A DNA stretch of 64,000 nucleotides from Streptosporangium subroseum. GTDB taxonomy: Bacteria > Actinomycetota > Actinomycetes > Streptosporangiales > Streptosporangiaceae. Positions within the stretch are counted from its first letter, which is position 1. Every line of letters starts with the position of its first letter. A program made the translations under genes and the position numbers. The notes beneath the pieces are model-generated. The model saw nothing but the letters and a program-made list of their open reading frames with translations, was not told where the DNA came from and did not search any database. Location: NCBI RefSeq assembly GCF_900188345.1, contig NZ_FZOD01000057.1, forward strand, positions 1 through 64,000, given 5' to 3'. Shown here piece after piece: positions 8,540 through 16,836 of this stretch.

Positions 8540-8787
8540 CAGCCGCAGGGGCAGGACGACTCGGCAGGGTCGGGCGGTTCGACCCAGTACAGGGCGATGA
8601 ACGGCTCGGCGCAGCAAGGGTGATGGACGCGTTCGCGGGTGACGCGATAGCGGGCCGCTTCGGGTTCTTCGGGGGAGCGGCGCGGAACCGGCACGCTGAG
8701 AATGCCGATGTCCTGGTCGATGTGGGTGAGCATGCCGTGGCAGGGCCCGCCCAGGCAGATGGCGTTGTGTGATGGTCGGCCGTTCAT
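8536..8787 (-). CDS. Small cysteine-containing hypothetical protein
   Basis: An 83-residue protein with paired cysteines: CLGGPCHGM near the N-terminus, HHPCCAEPF in the middle and a CPCGC tail. I recognise no named family, but the composition and order (ICLGGPCHGMLTHIDQDIGI, then RYRVTRERVHHP) look like a real conserved actinobacterial protein. The cysteines and histidines could hold a metal; that is inference. The 3' end overlaps the broken molybdopterin gene by 4 bp. No strong ribosome binding site is seen before the ATG. Confidence 0.6.
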   Translation of the reverse strand: MNGRPSHNAICLGGPCHGMLTHIDQDIGILSVPVPRRSPEEPEAARYRVTRERVHHPCCAEPFIALYWVEPPDPAESSCPCGC

Positions 8788-8940
8788 GCGCGGCGGCCCT
8801 GGGTCTCGGTGGCTCTGAGCCGAGGGGCCGGCACCCGCGGCGGGCGGCCCGCCGCGTCGCCGGTCGGTGCGCCTGACCGATCGGGGCGGCGCTGGGCTCC
8901 GCCCCGATCGGCTGGTGTCGCAGAGGATGTCATCGTGATG

Positions 8941-9753
8941 TCAGGGGGCTTCGAAGCCGGCCTTGGTCAGCACGTCGGCGCCCTGCGGCGACAGCACCAG
9001 ATCGACGAACTGCTTGGCCAACTCCGGCGCGGGCGCCTTCGTCAGAGCCGCGATCGGGTAGTCGTTGATCGCCTTGGCGGACTCGGGGAAGTCGATGCCC
9101 GTGACCTTGCCGGCCGAGGCCAGCACGTCGGTCTTGTAGACCAGGGCGGCGTCGACCTCGCCGAGCTCGACCTTGGTCAGGGCGGCCTTGACGTCCTGTT
9201 CCAAGGTGACCGGGGTGACCTTCATGCCCGCGGCGTCCAGAGCCTTGATCGCCGCCGCACCGCACGGCACCTGCTCGGCGCAGAGCGCGACCTTGACCTT
9301 GGGATCGGTCAGGTCCTTGAGGTCGTCGACCTTGGCCGGGTTGTCGGCCGGGACGGCGATCTGCAGCGAGTTGCGCACGAACGTGGTCGGAGCCGAGGCC
9401 AGGGAGGCGTCGGTGACGGTCTTCATCGTGGCGGGGCTGGCCGCGGCGAACACATCGGCAGGGGCGCCTTCGACGATCTGCTGGGCCAGCGTGGCGCTGG
9501 AGCCGAAGTTGAAGCGCACCGTGGTGCCGGGGTGGGCGGCCTCGAAGGTCTTGCCCAGCTCGGTGAAGGTGCCGGTCAGCGACGCGGCGGCGAACACCGT
9601 CAACGTGCCGGACGCGGCTTCGGCGGCCGAGGCAGAGGCGGTGGTGGAGGCGGCGGGGGTGGCCGGGTCGCTCGAGCCGCAGCCGGACAGCGCCGCGGCC
9701 AGGGTGAGGGCGAGTGGGACCGTGACGGCCCAGCGGGAAAGACGCCTGAACAA
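8941..9753 (-). CDS. modA: Molybdate ABC transporter substrate-binding protein ModA
   Basis: A 270-residue secreted lipoprotein that would capture molybdate or tungstate outside the membrane. The signal peptide ends in the lipobox LSGC with C25 as lipidation site, followed by a low-complexity Ala/Ser/Thr linker. The mature part starts LTVFAAASLTGTFTELGK and contains NFGSSATLAQQIVEGAPADV, both ModA hallmarks. The start is TTG with AAGGAGT upstream, 10 bp after the HTH-TOBE regulator. The permease and ATPase genes (modB, modC) that normally follow are not in this window; downstream are a small gene and fragments. Confidence 0.92.
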   Translation of the reverse strand: MFRRLSRWAVTVPLALTLAAALSGCGSSDPATPAASTTASASAAEAASGTLTVFAAASLTGTFTELGKTFEAAHPGTTVRFNFGSSATLAQQIVEGAPADVFAAASPATMKTVTDASLASAPTTFVRNSLQIAVPADNPAKVDDLKDLTDPKVKVALCAEQVPCGAAAIKALDAAGMKVTPVTLEQDVKAALTKVELGEVDAALVYKTDVLASAGKVTGIDFPESAKAINDYPIAALTKAPAPELAKQFVDLVLSPQGADVLTKAGFEAP

Positions 9754-9763
9754 CGAGGACTCC

Positions 9764-10174
9764 TTACGGACTCACCAGGTGAGTGTGGTCGGCGATTTCT
9801 ATGACGACGTTGGTGGACTTGATCACGGCGACCGCCACCACCCCCACCTCCAGGCCCAGCTCGTCGGCGGCCTGGCGGCTCATCAGCGACACCACCCGAT
9901 AGGGCCCGGCGGCGATCTCGACCTGGGCCATCACCGCGTCCCTGATCACCTCGGTCACGATCCCGCGAAAGCGGTTACGCGCCGAGGAACGATTCGAGCC
10001 GCGCTCGGTCTCGATCTGAGCGCTTGCGAACGCGGCCAGATCCATACCCGCCACCGTCCGGTGACCGTGCTCGTCGCGGTGAGCCGGCAGCCGGCCGATG
10101 TCGACCCATCGCCGCACGGTGTCGGGGCTGACCCCGAGCAGCGAGGCGGCCTCACCGATCCGAAACGTCGTCAC
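9764..10174 (-). CDS. HTH-TOBE molybdenum-responsive regulator
   Basis: A 136-residue protein joining a MerR/excisionase-like helix-turn-helix (FRIGEAASLLGVSPDTVRRW, first 45 residues) to one TOBE/Mop domain (NRFRGIVTEVIRDAVMAQVE to IKSTNVVIEIADHT). Mop domains bind molybdate or tungstate oxyanions, so it probably senses molybdenum and controls modA, which it directly precedes. The frame is open to a TTG at 10180, but GTG at 10174 gives the usual family start and follows GGTGA. Confidence 0.85.
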   Translation of the reverse strand: MTTFRIGEAASLLGVSPDTVRRWVDIGRLPAHRDEHGHRTVAGMDLAAFASAQIETERGSNRSSARNRFRGIVTEVIRDAVMAQVEIAAGPYRVVSLMSRQAADELGLEVGVVAVAVIKSTNVVIEIADHTHLVSP

Positions 10175-10382
10175 AAACAATCACCATACATTCGCACATG
10201 CTGGCCTTCATAGCCGCCTCCCATGGCAAGCACGGCGTAATCTACTGTTCTTCATCGCATCTGCGAGATGGGAGAGCGCAGATGGCCCCCCGTATCTCCC
10301 GTCGACGCCGACGGGTTGTCGTAGCCCTGCCGCTGACCATGATCGTGCCGCTCACCATCACGGACCCACGACGCCACCACGG

Positions 10383-11429
10383 CTACCGGCGGGCGGCGAT
10401 GGCGAGGAAACGGTGTTCCGGGTCGTCGTAGCCGGTCAGTCGCCACCCCGTCTGGTGCATCGACCGGCGCAGGGGTGCTTCGGCGAGGGGCTCGTCGGGG
10501 CTCAGGGTGCGGCCGTGGCGGGCGGCGAGAGCGGCGCGTCCGGAGGGATGGAAGAGCACGAGCAGGCCGCCCGGCCGGGTGATGCGAGCCAGCTCGTGGA
10601 GACCCGCATCGGTGTCGGGCAGGTGCGTGAGGAGCCCGGCGGCGAACACCGCGTCGACGGACGCGTCCGCGAGGGGCAGGTGCCGGGCGTCGGCGAGGGC
10701 GAGTGCCGCGTACTCGGCGCGGCCGTGCGAGCGGACCTGCGCGAGCATCTCGGGAGTCAGGTCCACCGCGATGACGCCGCCGCGCGGGCCGACGGCGTGG
10801 CGGAGGGCGGGCAGGGCGCGGCCGGTGCCACAGCCGACATCGACGACCACGCCGTCCCTCGGCAGGCCTGCCTCGGTGATCGCAGCGGCGTAGGCGGGCA
10901 GGTCGTCGCCGAACTTGGTGTCCCAACTGGCGGCGCGGGTGGCGAAGAAGGCCCGGCTCTCGGTGAGGTACCACCGCGTGCGGTCACCCAGCCGGGCGGT
11001 GGAGTGGCGGATCACCGGCCAGGTCGGATCATGCAGGTCGATGACGATGTCGGCGTCGGCCTTCGCGCTCTTGCGCCCGTTGCCGGCAGGCGGAGTGCGC
11101 AGCCAGATCACCACGTCCCAGTGGCCGCGAGGTGGATGGGCTCGCCAGTGGGGGCCGTGTGCCACCACGACCGCGTCGGCGCTGGACTCAGGGCTCCAGG
11201 TGGACGGGGTGGTGCCGAACAGCCGGGTGCAGGCGCGTCCGGTGGCGTGGACGGCGGCCGCGAGGCGTTCGGCGACGATCAGGTTCTGCTCGCCGGCGCC
11301 GTCGACCACCACGCACACCGGTCCGGCCGGGAGCATGTCCGTGATATTCCGCAGGAGCTCTTCCCACCGGCGGTCCTGGGCGGCGGTCATCGCCCGCTCC
11401 GTGGACACCGGTGCCGCATCGTCAGCCAT
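10383..11429 (-). CDS. SAM-dependent methyltransferase with N-terminal nucleoside-kinase-like region
   Basis: A 348-residue cytosolic protein. Residues about 15-125 resemble a uridine-kinase-like alpha/beta fold (GPVCVVVDGAGEQNLIVAE, then WDVVIWLRTPP) but with a degenerate P-loop, so kinase activity is doubtful. Residues about 170-345 are a class I methyltransferase with motif I VVDVGCGTGRALPAL, the acidic residue in VDLTPEMLAQV, and LADARHLPLADASVDAVF. The substrate is unknown. It is a single gene; the 200 bp downstream toward the molybdenum regulator hold no clear gene. Confidence 0.82.
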   Translation of the reverse strand: MADDAAPVSTERAMTAAQDRRWEELLRNITDMLPAGPVCVVVDGAGEQNLIVAERLAAAVHATGRACTRLFGTTPSTWSPESSADAVVVAHGPHWRAHPPRGHWDVVIWLRTPPAGNGRKSAKADADIVIDLHDPTWPVIRHSTARLGDRTRWYLTESRAFFATRAASWDTKFGDDLPAYAAAITEAGLPRDGVVVDVGCGTGRALPALRHAVGPRGGVIAVDLTPEMLAQVRSHGRAEYAALALADARHLPLADASVDAVFAAGLLTHLPDTDAGLHELARITRPGGLLVLFHPSGRAALAARHGRTLSPDEPLAEAPLRRSMHQTGWRLTGYDDPEHRFLAIAARR

Positions 11430-11617
11430 GCGTCAATCATGCAGATGCCGACCTTAAATGGCTACCTGACCAGGAGAAGCGAGGTCTGGGACCTCTTTTG
11501 GGTCGAGACCACGATGAGCGGGGTCGCAGACGGCCGCCGACCGGATCGCTCGCGCGTTTCCTCCACGGGGATGAGCAGCGTGCTCAGCCAACCGATCCAG
11601 GCCGGGGCGGCATGGCC

Positions 11618-11644
11618 GGGAACCTCACCGATCTTGTGATCGTT
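11618..11644 (+). promoter_or_regulatory. Candidate ECF-type promoter of spo0M
   Basis: GGGAAC at 11618-11623 and CGTT at 11641-11644 with a 17-bp spacer resemble GGAAC-N16/17-CGTY promoters read by actinobacterial ECF sigma factors. It lies about 45 bp before the spo0M start. No housekeeping promoter is obvious in the same gap. Confidence 0.45.
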
Positions 11645-11687
11645 TGCCGTTCGGTCGTATTCAGCGCACAACCAGAGAGAGGAAACC

Positions 11688-12677
11688 GTGGTCTTCAAAC
11701 GGATGCTGGGAGCCTTCGGTGTCGGGGCCCCTTCGGTGGACACGGTCCTGGCCACGCCACGCGTGCAACCCGGTGGGTCGCTGCGCGGCGAGGTGCGGAT
11801 CAAGGGTGGTGACTTCGACGCAGACATCGAATACGTCGCGCTGGGGCTGGTCACCCAGGTGGAATCTGAGCACGGCGAGGGTGAGCAGATCGGCCTGGTG
11901 GAGTTCTTCCGCACGCAGGTGTCCGGGCCGTTCCGCCTGAGCACCGCGGAGGACAGGATCGTCCCCTTCCACCTTCCCGTCCCGTGGGAGGCGCCGGTCA
12001 CCGAGATCGCCGGCCGGCACCTGAACGGCATGGCCATGGGGGTGCGCACCGAGCTGGCGATCGCCAAGGCGGTCGACAAGGGTGACATGGATCCGGTCGA
12101 GATCGAGCCGACCGCCTCCCAGGAAGCCGTGCTGCGGGCCTTCTTCCAGCTCGGCTTCCACTTCAAGAGCGCCGATCTGGAGCGGGGCCGCATTTACGGC
12201 GTCAGCCAGCAGCTGCCGTTCTTCCAGGAGATCGAGTTCTATCCGCCCGCTCAGTATTCCGGGCAGATCAACGAGGTCGAGCTGACCTTCGTCGCCAACC
12301 CCGCCGGCCTGGACGTCATCGTGGAGGCCGACAAGCGCGGCGGACGCTACAGCTCAGGCACCGACGCCGTCGGCCGTTTCCAGCTCACCCACGAGCAGGC
12401 GCTCCAGGTCGACTGGGCGGCTGAGATCAACGGTTGGGTGGCCTCGTTGTCCCAGCACCACGGCGGTTCGCACACCGCGGGACACGACCCCTACGGCCGG
12501 TACGGCGGTCATCACGGCGGGCACCACGACTCCCACCGCGGCCACCACGGCGGCGGGCCCGGCTGGGGCGGGATCGCCGCGGCCGGAGCGGCCGGCGTGG
12601 TCGGCGGCTTCGTCGCCGCCGAGGCGATCGACGAGGTCGGTGACTTCTTCGAAGGGGACGGAGGAGAAGAGGAGTGA
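11688..12677 (+). CDS. spo0M: Sporulation-control protein Spo0M, with His-rich tail
   Basis: A 329-residue cytoplasmic protein of the Spo0M family (arrestin-like double beta-sandwich). MVFKRMLGAFGVGAPSVDTV at the N-terminus, RIKGGDFDADIEYVALGLV and SADLERGRIYGVSQQLPFFQ are family hallmarks. GTG start with GAGAGAGG upstream. Spo0M is linked to sporulation and stress in Bacillus; in actinomycetes its role is less clear. Unusually, residues about 255-290 are packed with His, Gly and Tyr (for example GGHHGGHHDSHRGHHGG), then an Ala/Gly hydrophobic segment and an acidic end. The His tract could bind metal. It may be driven by an ECF-type promoter. Confidence 0.9.
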   Translation: MVFKRMLGAFGVGAPSVDTVLATPRVQPGGSLRGEVRIKGGDFDADIEYVALGLVTQVESEHGEGEQIGLVEFFRTQVSGPFRLSTAEDRIVPFHLPVPWEAPVTEIAGRHLNGMAMGVRTELAIAKAVDKGDMDPVEIEPTASQEAVLRAFFQLGFHFKSADLERGRIYGVSQQLPFFQEIEFYPPAQYSGQINEVELTFVANPAGLDVIVEADKRGGRYSSGTDAVGRFQLTHEQALQVDWAAEINGWVASLSQHHGGSHTAGHDPYGRYGGHHGGHHDSHRGHHGGGPGWGGIAAAGAAGVVGGFVAAEAIDEVGDFFEGDGGEEE

Positions 12678-12721
12678 CCTCACCAAACCCGGCCCGCTGA
12701 ACCCGCGACAGGCACGGCGGT

Positions 12722-12759
12722 GACGGCCCGCCCCGCGACCGAATGCGGGGCGGGCCGTC
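12722..12759. terminator. 15-bp perfect hairpin after spo0M
   Basis: GACGGCCCGCCCCGC (12722-12736) pairs with GCGGGGCGGGCCGTC (12745-12759). It follows the spo0M stop and precedes the 3' end of the convergent FAD monooxygenase pseudogene. No T-tract is present. Confidence 0.75.
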
Positions 12760-12882
12760 ACGGCCGTACGGCCAAGTCGGGGACGTCGAACCCGGCGGGC
12801 GCATGGCTGAACCGGCGTGGGTCTCGCCCCCCTTGATGTCCCGGTCCCGGCGACACACCTCGCCCGGGGTGAGGGCGCCGCC

Positions 12883-14063
12883 TCATGGCCGGCCACCGAT
12901 CGACTGTCGGCTTTTGTCGCCGGAGACCATAGCGAGCAGGACACCGGGGCCTTCCGGGGAGAGCAGGATGTCCTGGGCGGTGTTGGTGGCGGTGACGGCC
13001 TCCTCCATCCGGGCCAGCGTCGAGGCCTCGTAGGCGTTGATCGCGGCGTTCACGTCGGCGTGCTCGGCGGAGGTGAGGGCGGTGACGAGTTCGAGGGCGT
13101 CGAGGAGACCCATGTTGACGCCCTGTCCGGTGAACGGGGACATCACGTGCGCGGCGTCGCCGATCAGGGTCAGGCCGGTGTGCCGCCGCCAGTGCTGCCG
13201 TACGGGAACGGTGTAGAGGGGCCACCAGATGAACCCGGTGTCCACCTCGTCGAGGATGCCGCGCATTCGGGGAGACCATTCCTGGAACTCGCGGTCCAGT
13301 TCGCCGCGGATGAAGCCGGGGTCCCTGAACGTGGCCCCGGCGGTGCGGTTCGGGTCCTCGTCGCGGCGCTGGGCGAAGTAGACGCGGATCGAGCCGTCGC
13401 CGTTGCGCTGGCACAGGAACGCCCTGTCGTACCCGAGCACGAGGCCCGTGCCCTATCCCACGATCTCGGCGGCGTAGGAGCCGGGCGACGGATGGGAGAT
13501 CTCGCCTGCGATGAAGGTGACCCCGGTGTAGGCGGGCACCTCGTCCGTGATTGCCGGGCGGGTCCTGGAGTTGATGCCATCGGCGCCGATCACCAGGTCC
13601 GCCTCGATCGTGTCTCCGCCTTCGAAGCCGACGCGCCACCGATTCCCGGTCACCTCGACGGAGGTGACCTCGCGGCCCCACTCAACGGTTCCGTGGGGAG
13701 CGAGTCGAGCAGCAGGGAGCGCAGTTCCAGCCGGTCGATTTCCGGCCGTATCTCGTCCTCGTCGGACTCGTCGGTGGACAGCAGCAGGGCGCCGTCGGTG
13801 TCGAAGTAGTTGGTGTGCTGCCCCTGCGGGCGGACGACTTTCTCGAACTCGCCCATCAGGCCGGCGGCGGCGAGGGTACGCAGCCCGTTGCCTTCGCCGA
13901 GGTCGAGCGATCCGCCCTGGGTGCGGGCGAGGCGGTCGGCGTCTTTCTCGAGCACTCGGGCACGCACTCCGTGCAGGTGCAGGAGCCGGGCGGTGGCGAG
14001 GCCGGCGGGGACGGCGCCGAGGATGACGATCTCGAGTTGGGCCAGAGCTTGCGCGGTGGGCAT
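12883..14063 (-). pseudogene. FAD-dependent monooxygenase (TetX-like), frameshift plus amber stop
   Basis: The minus strand encodes the full order of a class A flavin monooxygenase, but in pieces. From 14063 the first frame has the Rossmann start (IVILGAVPAGLATARLLHLH) and runs to LDSLPTEPL. Near 13690 the frame shifts; the correct reading continues TVEWGREVTSVEVTGNRW, then DLVIGADGINSRTRPAI. At 13453-13455 an in-frame TAG interrupts AEIVG and GTGLVLGYDRAFL, perhaps a changed CAG. The rest includes the FAD motif LIGDAAHVMSPFTGQGVN. Two independent lesions make it a pseudogene unless the assembly is wrong. It is divergent from a damaged TetR gene. Confidence 0.85.
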
Positions 14064-14098
14064 GGTGGTTCCTTTCGTACGGATTCAGAGCCGGTGGG

Positions 14099-14658
14099 GT
14101 GCCGCCCCGCCGGGCGCTGATCGACGCTGCCGAGCGGTTGTTCGAAGAGCGTGGTTTCGACGCGGTGACGGTGGCGGAGATCGCGGACGCGGCGAACGTG
14201 TCCGTGAAGACGCTCTTCGTCTACTTCCGGTCCAAGGAGGACCTCGCCTTCGCCGACAGGGGGCTCATCGAGGCTCTTCTTGAAGCTCTGGCGAACCGTC
14301 CTGCCGGAACCGCCGCGGCGGAGGCGGTGGCCGGGGTGCTGACCGCGGCGCTCGACGGCGGCGACGGCAATCCGGGCCTGGAAGGCTTCCACCGCGGCTA
14401 CGGCCAGTCGGCGGCACTTCAGTCGGGTCTGCTCCGGATGTGGGCGGATTTCGAGGACCGGATCACCGCCGAGCTCGCCCGCGAGGCCGGCACCGAGGCG
14501 ACGCCGCAACTGCGCATGCACGCGATCCAACTTGTCGGGATTGTCCGGCTGGCGACCTTGCCCGAGGCCCGCGCCGCGATCACAGGGCTCACCCCCGTGG
14601 AGGCCACCGCGCGCGTCGCGTCGACGCCGCGGCCGCTGTCGCCCGGTCGTTTCCGTGA
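14099..14658 (+). pseudogene. TetR family regulator, 5' clipped and frameshifted
   Basis: The TetR helix-turn-helix is clear (ALIDAAERLFEERGFDAVTV, IADAANVSVKTLFVYFRSKE) and the ligand domain reads through to RLATLPEARAAITGLTPVEA. The usual first residues before RRALIDAAERL are missing, only 35 bp separate it from the divergent monooxygenase start, and there is no room for a normal promoter. Near 14615 the frame is lost: the expected ending (VDAAAAVARSFP, stop at 14658) is in another frame, while the original frame runs on antisense into the response regulator gene to 15292. It is likely inactive or altered. Confidence 0.65.
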
Positions 14659-14725
14659 CCGTTCGGACCGCTCGGACCGCTTAAACCGCTTGGACAGTTT
14701 AGGCCGCTTGGACTGCTTAGGCCGT
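14657..14725. repeat. Degenerate decamer repeat between TetR remnant and response regulator
   Basis: About seven degenerate copies of a GACCGCTTGG-like 9-10-mer run through this stretch, for example GGACCGCTCGGACCGCTTAA and GGCCGCTTGGACTGCTTAGG. The array reaches the 3' end of the response regulator gene, so the last residues of that protein may have been affected. Confidence 0.65.
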
Positions 14726-15430
14726 GCCTCGTCCGGTGATCGGTCGTTGGACCGGCCGTGGCGTCCTTCCCGGACCGGCCTGCCCGACGAGGCCGTGGAG
14801 GTGGGCGTAGGAGACCGCGTGGACCCGGTCACGCAGATCCAACTTGGTGAGGACGCGCGAGACGTGGGTTTTGACGGTCTCGTCGCCGATTCCGAGACGC
14901 TCGGCGATCTCGGCGTTGCTGTACGCCTTGGCGAGCAGCAGCAGTACCTCGCGTTCCCGTGCGGTGAGGAGGTCCAGATCGGCCGGGGTGGGAGGCGGGG
15001 CGATCCCGTCGGCGAGGCGGGCGCTGAGGCGGCGGGTCACCGAGGGATCGATGAGGGCGCCGCCGCGGGCGGCCACCCGGACGGCCGCGATCAGTTCTTC
15101 CGGCGGCAGGCTCTTCAGCAGGAACCCGCTGGCCCCCGCCCGCAGGGCGCGATGGACGTACGTGTCCTCGTCATAGGTGGTCAGCAGGATCACCCTGGTG
15201 GTGTTGGCCGGGTCGGCGAGGATCGTCTCCGTGGCGCGCAGGCCGTCGAGCCGGGGCATGCGGATGTCCATGATCGCCACATCGGGACGTAGCCGGAGCA
15301 CCTCGCTCAGGGCGATCTGCCCGTCCGGCGCCTCTCCCACGCATGCCAGGTCGGGCTGGGTGTCCAAGACCGCGCGCAGACCGGAGCGGAACATGGCGTG
15401 GTCGTCGGCGATCAGGACGCGCAAGGTCAT
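14717..15430 (-). CDS. LuxR/NarL family response regulator
   Basis: A 237-residue two-component regulator. The receiver domain has the acidic pair D9/D10 and phosphoacceptor D55 (VAIMDIRMPRLDG); the LuxR helix-turn-helix at about 150-210 reads LTAREREVLLLLAKAYSNAE and GDETVKTHVSRVLTKLDLRD. The ATG at 15430 overlaps the histidine kinase stop (ATGA), so the pair is co-translated. An open frame extends upstream to 16510 but is antisense to nothing known and duplicates the kinase region. The divergent four-gene extracytoplasmic cluster is the likeliest target, by position only. Confidence 0.93.
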   Translation of the reverse strand: MTLRVLIADDHAMFRSGLRAVLDTQPDLACVGEAPDGQIALSEVLRLRPDVAIMDIRMPRLDGLRATETILADPANTTRVILLTTYDEDTYVHRALRAGASGFLLKSLPPEELIAAVRVAARGGALIDPSVTRRLSARLADGIAPPPTPADLDLLTAREREVLLLLAKAYSNAEIAERLGIGDETVKTHVSRVLTKLDLRDRVHAVSYAHLHGLVGQAGPGRTPRPVQRPITGRGTA

Positions 15431-16746
15431 GAAGGGTCCAGGGGGAAGGTCACGGTGGTGATCCAGGTTCGGCCGTCGGGGGTGGGCCCGTAACGGGTGG
15501 AACCCTTGAACATGGTGACACGGCTGCGGATCCCCTGCAGTCCCCGATGCGGTGAGTCGGGCCGGACGCCCGTTTCCGCGGCGAACGGGTTGGAGGCGGT
15601 CACGGTGAGGCCGGTGGGGCCGTAGCGCAGCTCGACCTCCGCGACACCGCCGGCGCCGTGCCGCAGGGCGTTGGTGAGCATTTCCTGCACGACCCGGTAC
15701 ACGGCGATGTCCAGGGACTCCGGCAGCGGGGACGGGACGCCGTGAACGGTCACCCGCGCCCGCAGGCCGACGGCGCGGACGGCGTCGAGGAGTTCGGGGA
15801 GGTTGTCCAGACCGGGCTGGCTGTCCTCTCCCGGCTGGTTGCCGTGCAGGAGGTCCAGCAGACGCCGCAGGTCGAGCATGGCCGCCCGGCTGGAGGTCTC
15901 CACGACGGTCAGCGACTCCGTCAGGTCCTGGGCGTCCGGCGCCGTCGTGGCCCGTAATCGGGCCGCCCCCGCGTGGATGCCGATGGCGCTCACGTGGTGG
16001 GAGATCACATCGTGCAGATCGCGGGCGATGCTGCTGCGCTCTTCCGCGATGGCCGCGGTCAGGGCCTGCCGCGCCTCTCGCTGTTCCCGCTCGGAGCGCT
16101 GTTCCAACTCGGCGATGTACGCGCGGCGGGCGGTGGTGTACCGCCCGACGAGCCAGGGCAGCAGCGCGTTGGCCAGGACATCGAGCAGGATCCGCCGCGG
16201 CTCGATGTGCGCCCCGCCGAGGGTCTGTCTCGCGACGGTCCCCGTCGCCAGGCAGACCAGGGACGCCACCGCCGGCCATCGGTTCAGCCAGGCACCCGCC
16301 CGGTAGGCGGAGATGAGCAGACCCGCGTTGTTCGGCTGGGGCACCGGATGGGGCCCGGGGTGCAGCACAGTGTCCCACATGGTGAGGGCCACCCAGGTGC
16401 CCCCCACCGCGACGGCCGCCTGGGCGACGGCCACCACTCCCGACGAGCGCGGCGCACCGGCCAGGCCGGCGTCCACCACGACGATCGCCGCCAGCATGGC
16501 CCAGCGCCATCCCACCGGATACGGGAAGGAGCCGATGCTGAAGAAGAAGGACAGGCAGTCCACCATCAGGGTGACCGCGGCGATCACGACCGCCTGGCGG
16601 GTCAGCGACCCGCTGGCGCCGCGGACGGGCCCGGCCCAGCGCCCGTCATGTCCTTCCCCGCCGGGCACCGGCACCCCTTCCGTCCTCCGCTCCAGCAGCC
16701 GCGTCACCCGAGCGGGCGGCCATGACCATCCATGATGCCTGGTCAT
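15427..16746 (-). CDS. Sensor histidine kinase, HisKA_3 (NarL-partner) type
   Basis: A 439-residue membrane sensor. Four to six hydrophobic segments lie between residues about 50 and 200 with only short loops, so it may sense within or near the membrane. The dimerisation and phosphorylation motif is ARDLHDVISHHVSAIGIHAG with H245 as phosphoacceptor. The ATPase part has QEMLTNALRHGAGGVAEVEL and RGLQGIRSRV. The start is uncertain: the ATG at 16746 has no good ribosome site, and a start further in is possible. It partners the overlapping response regulator and is divergent from the gene at 16837. Confidence 0.9.
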   Translation of the reverse strand: MTRHHGWSWPPARVTRLLERRTEGVPVPGGEGHDGRWAGPVRGASGSLTRQAVVIAAVTLMVDCLSFFFSIGSFPYPVGWRWAMLAAIVVVDAGLAGAPRSSGVVAVAQAAVAVGGTWVALTMWDTVLHPGPHPVPQPNNAGLLISAYRAGAWLNRWPAVASLVCLATGTVARQTLGGAHIEPRRILLDVLANALLPWLVGRYTTARRAYIAELEQRSEREQREARQALTAAIAEERSSIARDLHDVISHHVSAIGIHAGAARLRATTAPDAQDLTESLTVVETSSRAAMLDLRRLLDLLHGNQPGEDSQPGLDNLPELLDAVRAVGLRARVTVHGVPSPLPESLDIAVYRVVQEMLTNALRHGAGGVAEVELRYGPTGLTVTASNPFAAETGVRPDSPHRGLQGIRSRVTMFKGSTRYGPTPDGRTWITTVTFPLDPS

Positions 16747-16836
16747 GGATCATGGCCGAGTCCCCCGGCCGGGGGACCCGCATCCCCTGCCACCGTGACG
16801 ACAGCGACAGGCGGCCTTCCCTAGGCTCCCCGCACG

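Noticed and set aside
10284..10431. Short plus-strand frame beginning MAPRISRRRRRVVVALPL
   Set aside because: It looks a little like a signal peptide, but runs into the methyltransferase gene antisense and has no mature domain; support is too weak.
14659..15292. Continuation of the TetR reading frame for some 200 more residues
   Set aside because: It is antisense to the response regulator gene, rich in Arg/Asp/Gly, and follows the point where the family match ends; it results from a frameshift.
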